Assembly (NCBI GenBank): GCA_016278515.1
Contig: JADQBR010000046.1
Location: 1 to 37,860 of the forward strand
Source of the DNA: Bacillota bacterium
GTDB lineage: Bacteria; Bacillota; JADQBR01
Direction: 5' to 3'
DNA length: 37,860 bases
Below the pieces are notes generated by a model that was not told where the DNA came from, made no database searches, and saw only the letters and a program-made list of their open reading frames with translations. Shown here in pieces: positions 33,717 to 37,860 of the stretch. Both the position numbers and the translations under genes were made by a program. How positions within the stretch are numbered: the first letter of the stretch is position 1; each line of letters opens with the position of its first letter.

Positions 33717-34863
33717 ATTCCTAAAGGCTATTTCTATGTTATTAATTATTATATTGGTATTTATTCCGACTGGGTGTTGGGATAATAAGGAATTAGAGGA
33801 GCGGGCTTTCGTTCTGGGGGTTGCTGTGGATAGGTTAAAGGCCGGTGACGACATATTATTAACAGTTGAGGTGCCTAAATTTGCAGCTGCCGGGGGGAAA
33901 CAGGCCGGTCAGGTAGAGCCTATGATTACTTCCCATACGGGACCGACTATTTTTAATGCGATTAGACATTTCACCCTTAGCTTAGGCAAAAAACTCTTTT
34001 GGGGCAATGTGGCAATAGTAATAGTCAGTCAGGATTTCGCGAACAAAGGGATTTTCCCTTTAATCGATTTTTTTGCCAGAGATCCGGAATTGCGGCTATC
34101 GCCTTTTTTGCTGGTAGCAAAGGCTACTAATGCAAATGATATTTTGAAAGGGATTAAAGGACAGACGGAGACCATGGCTTCGGAACAAATATTGGGAACA
34201 TTAAAGACACAGAATGCGACAGGTGAATTTGCTGCCGATAGTCTACATGATTTTGTTGAAAAATTGCAAGCGCCGGGAATTCAACCCGTAGTCGCAGTTA
34301 TTGAACAGGCCAGCGGAGACAAGGATTATATTGTTAAAGGTATTGCTGTCTTTAAAGATGACCGGGTGGCCGGCTGGTTAGAAGTGAAAGAAGCAAAGGG
34401 TTATAACTGGTTGACGGATAATATAAAAGGCGGCCTTATCAAAGTGGATTATGAGGAGCCAAAGGCAGTTGTTGTGATGGAGATTGTCAGAAGCTCTACT
34501 AAGACCAAGGTCGAGCTTGTTAATGAACAGATATTATTTAAACCAACAATTAAGGTGGCTGTAAATATAGCAGCATTGGATAGAGCCATTGATATTACTT
34601 CCAGCGAGTCCAAAGAAATTCTAAAGAAGGCCACTGAAGAAGAGATTAGAGAGCATCTAGAGGATGCCTTTAGTAAGCTGCAGAAGATAAAGTCGGACGC
34701 CATCGGTATAGGTGAATATATATACCGCAACAATCCCACCTATTGGAAAACAGTTGAAGCGGATTGGGATGTTGAATATTTTCCGCTGGTTAAGTTAGAA
34801 CCAGAGATAAAAGTTTCCATAAGACATAGTGGTTTTCTGCTAAAACCTACAAAACTAAGGTGA
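33709..34863 (+). CDS. Spore germination receptor subunit C (Ger(x)C lipoprotein)
   Basis: Lipoprotein subunit of the germination receptor, 384 aa. Signal with lipobox IPTGC, acylated Cys at 23, immediately followed by the family hallmark GCWDNKELEERAFVLGVAVD. The rest has the Ger(x)C domains, with characteristic phrases such as GKKLFWGNVAIVIVSQDFA and the C-terminal region with FSKLQKIKSDAIGIGEYIYR. Eight-base overlap with the A subunit gene and a 4-bp gap to the next small gene show tight coupling. In the spore it sits on the outer face of the inner membrane with A and B. Confidence 0.93.
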   Translation: MNKFLKAISMLLIIILVFIPTGCWDNKELEERAFVLGVAVDRLKAGDDILLTVEVPKFAAAGGKQAGQVEPMITSHTGPTIFNAIRHFTLSLGKKLFWGNVAIVIVSQDFANKGIFPLIDFFARDPELRLSPFLLVAKATNANDILKGIKGQTETMASEQILGTLKTQNATGEFAADSLHDFVEKLQAPGIQPVVAVIEQASGDKDYIVKGIAVFKDDRVAGWLEVKEAKGYNWLTDNIKGGLIKVDYEEPKAVVVMEIVRSSTKTKVELVNEQILFKPTIKVAVNIAALDRAIDITSSESKEILKKATEEEIREHLEDAFSKLQKIKSDAIGIGEYIYRNNPTYWKTVEADWDVEYFPLVKLEPEIKVSIRHSGFLLKPTKLR

Positions 34864-34867
34864 GATT

Positions 34868-35089
34868 ATGGGTTATGTGTTAATTATAATATTTATTTTT
34901 GGCCTTATCTATGTTTATCAAGCATTACCTTTGCTAAAGGCTAAGAATACTCGCGAGCTTATTGTTCTGTCATTTATGATGGGCTTAGCATTGTTGGTGA
35001 CTGCACTTTTGGTTCTGGATATACCGATAGCAAGCCCAGCCGTATATATTGAAGCAGTGGTTAAAATAGTACTGGGGGTTTTTATTTGA
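34868..35089 (+). CDS. 73-aa two-span membrane protein in the germination operon (GerD-like position)
   Basis: Small membrane protein starting MGYVLIIIFIFGLIYVYQ, with two to three hydrophobic segments (about 2-22, 33-50 and 57-73) separated by a charged turn (KAKNTRE). Its stop overlaps the B subunit start by 4 bp, so it is translated with the receptor genes. Some Bacillus and clostridial ger operons carry a fourth, small two-span D-type subunit that tunes receptor response; size and place fit that role, but I base this on position and topology, not on recognised sequence. Confidence 0.7.
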   Translation: MGYVLIIIFIFGLIYVYQALPLLKAKNTRELIVLSFMMGLALLVTALLVLDIPIASPAVYIEAVVKIVLGVFI

Positions 35090-36171
35090 ACAAGGAAATA
35101 GACTTTAGCGAAGCCGTTTTTATTATATTTGGATTTACTGTGGGTAGTTCCATCTTAATTATCCCCGGCTTTGAAGCTGAAAACCTTGCCTGGTTAGTAA
35201 ATGCCGTTGCAGCTTTTATAGGCATGGGCTTAATTTACTTTTATGTTAAACTTTCAATAATGAATAATGGGCAGGATATTATCGATATATGCATAAACCG
35301 GTTGGGTCCGATAATAGGAAAGACCATAGCCTTGGGCTACGTCTGGTACTTTTTTCACTTAGGTGCTTTAGTAATTAGGGATCTGACAGAGTTTGCAACT
35401 TTGGTGAGTTATCCCAGTACACCTCAAGCGTTTATAGGCGCGCTAGTAATGCTTTTAGCCATATCACTTGTTAGAAATGGCATAGAGGTTATTGCTAAAT
35501 TTACTCAGGTACTAATACCCTGGGTTATTATAGCAGTCGTAGTGTTATCATTGTTGTTGATTAACCAAATGGATGTAAACAACATAAAACCTTTTTTTTC
35601 AGTAGGATTTAAACCTTTCTTTAAGGCCCTTTTTTCCAGCGTATCATTTCCCTATGCTGAAGCTATTGTTTTAACAGTTATTTTTCCTTTTGTAAAGCTC
35701 GGGAAGAAAGACATATACCTGAGCGTGGGCACCATGCTTTTTGCCGGAATGATCTTGACGCTGGTAAGCTTAACAACAATTCTGTCTTTGGGTAACATTG
35801 CTCAAACAGCTACCTTTCCAGCTTTTGAAGCAGCTAGGACCATTAGTGTATTTGACTTTATTGAACGGGTTGAAGTGATATCAAACGTTTCATTCTTAAT
35901 TGGAACATTAGTGAAACTAACTGTTTGTTTATTTGGGGTATGTGTAGGTTTAAGCAAAATATTAAATCTAGAGGGCTACCAAAGCTTAGTAATTCCGATA
36001 GCTATCTTAATGGGTAATTTATCTCTAATTCTCTATGAAAATGTTACTGAACTAATAATGTGGTCTATTGAAATATATCCATATTATGCTGTCCCATTTC
36101 AATTTCTGATTCCAGGACTGCTATTCATTATTAGTCTATTTGGCGGCAAGAAGCCTTCTACTCAAGCTTAA
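35086..36171 (+). CDS. Spore germination receptor subunit B (GerB/GerAB family permease)
   Basis: B subunit of the germination receptor, 361 aa, with about ten membrane spans of the amino acid-polyamine-cation transporter fold; it is the likely germinant-binding subunit. Family features: FSEAVFIIFGFTVGSSILIIPG at the start, NNGQDIIDICINRLGPIIGK, and FPYAEAIVLTVIFPFVK. The start is TTG at 35086, with GGGGGT 6 nt upstream and overlap with the previous gene. After its end, 78 bp separate it from a small membrane peptide gene. Confidence 0.92.
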   Translation: MNKEIDFSEAVFIIFGFTVGSSILIIPGFEAENLAWLVNAVAAFIGMGLIYFYVKLSIMNNGQDIIDICINRLGPIIGKTIALGYVWYFFHLGALVIRDLTEFATLVSYPSTPQAFIGALVMLLAISLVRNGIEVIAKFTQVLIPWVIIAVVVLSLLLINQMDVNNIKPFFSVGFKPFFKALFSSVSFPYAEAIVLTVIFPFVKLGKKDIYLSVGTMLFAGMILTLVSLTTILSLGNIAQTATFPAFEAARTISVFDFIERVEVISNVSFLIGTLVKLTVCLFGVCVGLSKILNLEGYQSLVIPIAILMGNLSLILYENVTELIMWSIEIYPYYAVPFQFLIPGLLFIISLFGGKKPSTQA

Positions 36172-36249
36172 ATGGACTATGCTTTAGGCAGGAAATAATG
36201 GATATATGATAGAATAAGTAAGTCAGGATTTATTCGAGGAGGAATTAGC

Positions 36250-36387
36250 GTGAAGAGTAAACTTTGGATAATAGTAATTATTTGGATAATGTTAGGGTTG
36301 GTGGGGACATTTATTAACAGCTATCACGCTGGTGGCGGCCATGGTGAAACAGAAGGTGAAGCGCAGATGCAGGGAGAAAGTCATTAG
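36250..36387 (+). CDS. 45-aa single-span peptide with His/Gly/Glu-rich tail
   Basis: Small reading frame starting at GTG (MKSKLWIIVIIWIMLGLVG), with an exact AGGAGG ribosome site 7 nt upstream. One membrane segment at about 5-22, then a short hydrophilic tail with three His, several Gly and Glu (SYHAGGGHGETEGEAQ). The tail could bind a metal, but this is only composition. It lies in the direction of the germination operon and just before a convergent gene. No family recognised. Confidence 0.6.
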   Translation: MKSKLWIIVIIWIMLGLVGTFINSYHAGGGHGETEGEAQMQGESH

Positions 36388-36408
36388 ACTTAAACAGGTA
36401 CTTCTTTG

Positions 36409-36939
36409 TTACTTGTGGCAAAGAATATGGGTTTTAATATTTTGCATACGTCTTGCGTTGGAATCCCATTTCACTAAATCAGCAATCAGCGGGTCTTCTA
36501 TCAGTAATTGCCAAGTTTTAAGAAGATTGTCCAAGTAAATTTTTTCAACGTCATAATCCATTAATGGACAGGTATAAGGAAGATCCAAAGTTTCCTTAAT
36601 TAATATCAGTTTATCCTGCTCTATGTGGGGGGCAGCGGGAAAAGTGCGACATTGAATAGGGCGAAGGTTGCGATGGCAGCGTCCACTGCATTTGGCAAAC
36701 ACCACGGTGCCGGTCCAGCTTGGCGGGAAATCATAATCTGCAACTTTGTGAATACTATATTCCAACCACGGGACGTTTTTTAACAATTCATCTTCACCGG
36801 GTAAAAGGTAAACACCTAGATCGCCCTCTGTTGTTCTGCAACAGGCTTGGTTGCACATATCGCCACAATCGAAACTAACTGGGTTGATATTGTTAGTTAA
36901 GGAATAGATTTGTCTTAGTTGTTCTGAGCTGTCAGCCAT
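36409..36939 (-). CDS. Cysteine-cluster protein (YkgJ-like)
   Basis: Cytoplasmic protein of 176 aa with a metal-binding-like Cys cluster. Near the N-terminus FDCGDMCNQACC gives C-x3-C-x3-CC, and later CSGRCHRNLRPIQCRTFP adds three cysteines, plus PYTCPLMDY. This pattern resembles the YkgJ family of putative Zn- or Fe-chelating proteins, whose biochemical role is unknown. GGAGGT 6 nt before the ATG and a good sigma-A promoter (TTGGAC-N18-TATAAT) support the start. Divergent from acuA, monocistronic as far as can be seen. Confidence 0.7.
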   Translation of the reverse strand: MADSSEQLRQIYSLTNNINPVSFDCGDMCNQACCRTTEGDLGVYLLPGEDELLKNVPWLEYSIHKVADYDFPPSWTGTVVFAKCSGRCHRNLRPIQCRTFPAAPHIEQDKLILIKETLDLPYTCPLMDYDVEKIYLDNLLKTWQLLIEDPLIADLVKWDSNARRMQNIKTHILCHK

Positions 36940-36958
36940 TAAGATACCTCCAAGTTTA

Positions 36959-36988
36959 ATTATACAATTTTTTTAGTCATGAGTCCAA
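36959..36988 (-). promoter_or_regulatory. Sigma-A promoter of the cysteine-cluster gene
   Basis: Minus strand: TTGGAC (36988-36983), 18 bases, TATAAT (36964-36959). Confidence 0.6.
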
Positions 36989-37033
36989 AAATGAAAACAG
37001 AATGTTTAAAAGATTGAAACTTATTGTGAATTA

Positions 37034-37062
37034 TTGCACAAAGATGACAGAGAGAGTATAAT
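37034..37062 (+). promoter_or_regulatory. Sigma-A promoter of acuA
   Basis: TTGCAC, 17 bases, TATAAT; transcription should begin near 37069, leaving a leader of only about 15-28 nt. Confidence 0.7.
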
Positions 37063-37096
37063 AAAATCAGGAAATAATTAACTGGTGGTGGCAGAT

Positions 37097-37756
37097 GTGC
37101 TCGCCCAACAAACCTGTTTAAAAAACCTGAATAGCAAAGATTATGCAGGTCGAATGTTGCGGGTCGGGGGAGATATGGTCTACATCGAAGGACCGTTATC
37201 GCCCGGTGTGCTAGGTAAGTTACAGTTAGATCAGAGGCTGGATACGTTTAGACAGCCGAAAGAACAACTTAAGGCACTGGTAGGAATTGCAGAATTAGAA
37301 AAGGGCCGTATCTATGGTGCAAGAGTTAATGACATACTAGTTGGCTATGTAACGTTTCATCCTCCTGATGGCTATGAGCGATGGGGTCAGGCAAAATTGA
37401 CTAATCTCATTGAGTTAGGTGCTATCGAAATCAGTCCCAATTGGCGTGGGTCTGGTCTTAGCAACGCGCTGTTAGAATTAGTGGTTTCTCAAGGCTGGAT
37501 GGAGAAAAGCATTTTATTTGCAACTGAGTATTATTGGCACTGGGACTTGGATGCAACTGGGCTGAGTGTTTGGCAGTATAGAAATATGATGGAAAAGTTG
37601 TTTCGTAAAACGGGAATGGAACCAGCTAACACTGACGATCCCGAAATATGCTGCCACGCAGCTAACATGCTTATGGTTCGAATAGGTCAGCAAGTTACGC
37701 AAGAAGAGATTGAAGAATTCGATAAGGTAAGAATGCAGGGGTTTGCATTTATATAA
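37097..37756 (+). CDS. acuA: AcuA-type GNAT acetyltransferase
   Basis: Protein acetyltransferase of the GNAT fold. In Bacillus subtilis AcuA acetylates and inactivates acetyl-CoA synthetase. Family stretches are clear: YIEGPLSPGVLGKL, TFRQPKEQLKALVGIAELEKGRIYGARVND, LGAIEISPNWRGSGLSNALL (acetyl-CoA pyrophosphate loop around NWRGSG), ATEYYWHWDL, and DDPEICCHAANMLMVRIG. I prefer GTG at 37097, which has GGTGGTGG 5 nt upstream; GTG at 37085 in frame would add four residues. The partner genes acuB and acuC are not in the window. A terminator follows immediately, so it is monocistronic. Confidence 0.9.
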   Translation: MLAQQTCLKNLNSKDYAGRMLRVGGDMVYIEGPLSPGVLGKLQLDQRLDTFRQPKEQLKALVGIAELEKGRIYGARVNDILVGYVTFHPPDGYERWGQAKLTNLIELGAIEISPNWRGSGLSNALLELVVSQGWMEKSILFATEYYWHWDLDATGLSVWQYRNMMEKLFRKTGMEPANTDDPEICCHAANMLMVRIGQQVTQEEIEEFDKVRMQGFAFI

Positions 37757-37785
37757 ATAAGGGCCGATAATCGGCCCTTATTTTA
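37755..37785 (+). terminator. Terminator of acuA
   Basis: AAATAAGGGCCGA, loop TAA, TCGGCCCTTATTT and a T-rich tail. It overlaps the stop codon and could serve both strands. Confidence 0.85.
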
Positions 37786-37860
37786 TTGTTTGCGAGGCAT
37801 GTTGCCGAGCCGATGGTTTGAAAGAAAACCTGTCACCTAGCTAATGGGAAGACAAGCTGT

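Noticed and set aside
37097-37756. Complete acuABC operon
   Set aside because: Only acuA is present; its terminator follows directly and neither acuB nor acuC is seen.
37786-37860. Riboswitch at the right edge
   Set aside because: Some short motifs recall cobalamin aptamers (GGGAAGAC), but the conserved core is not present in the available bases.
1-37860. CRISPR array, tRNA, rRNA, complete insertion sequence, prophage
   Set aside because: No regularly spaced repeats, no cloverleaf with CCA-like end, no rRNA-like sequence and no complete transposase or integrase frame was found by reading both strands.

Overview
The window comes from a spore-forming, probably anaerobic and motile Firmicute (class Clostridia, Peptococcaceae/Desulfotomaculum-like by general feel). 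This rests on a complete GerA-type germination operon, strong AGGAGG ribosome binding sites, AT-rich intergenic regions, S-layer-anchored surface protein domains, sigma-D and sigma-54 promoters, a KamA-type radical SAM enzyme and an AcuA acetyltransferase. No rRNA, tRNA, CRISPR array or complete insertion sequence was seen.

Layout. 1-7.4 kb: a chemoreceptor gene that lost its C-terminal end (minus strand), then a very large SLH/FecR/RCC1 surface protein behind a sigma-D-like promoter and split by one in-frame amber codon. 7.4-9.6 kb: a 33-codon basic microprotein under a promoter covered by Fur-like boxes, a solitary FlhG/MinD-type ATPase, and a divergent RodZ-like membrane protein. 9.7-12.8 kb: a TRAP transporter (DctP, DctQ, DctM) with a terminator hairpin after dctP. 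13.0-13.6 kb: a 54-aa hydrophobic microprotein and the N-terminal stump of an aldo/keto reductase.

13.6-27.5 kb is the most interesting part: two catabolic-looking operons flank a sigma-54 activator. The left operon encodes a branched-chain-amino-acid-type ABC importer (binding lipoprotein, two ATPases, two permeases) and a TIM-barrel isomerase-like enzyme. The activator has CBS, PAS, AAA+ (GAFTGA) and Fis-type HTH segments. The right operon encodes a methylmalonate-semialdehyde-dehydrogenase-like enzyme and the three subunits of a molybdenum hydroxylase. Both operons begin with a clear -24/-12 promoter, and both have the same inverted repeat, CGGAAA-N3-TTTCCG, about 100-155 bp upstream. This is a self-contained sigma-54 regulon for uptake and oxidation of an unidentified (perhaps N-heterocyclic) substrate.

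27.7-31.9 kb: a YkwC-like beta-hydroxyacid dehydrogenase, a 64-aa hydrophilic protein with a sigma-G-like promoter, and a c-di-GMP-I riboswitch with terminator in front of a PAS-GGDEF-HD-GYP protein (apparent feedback loop). A KamA-family aminomutase with unusual specificity residues follows on the minus strand. 32.1-36.4 kb: the germination receptor operon (GerA, GerC, small membrane protein, GerB) and a 45-aa membrane peptide. 36.4-37.8 kb: a cysteine-cluster protein and AcuA.
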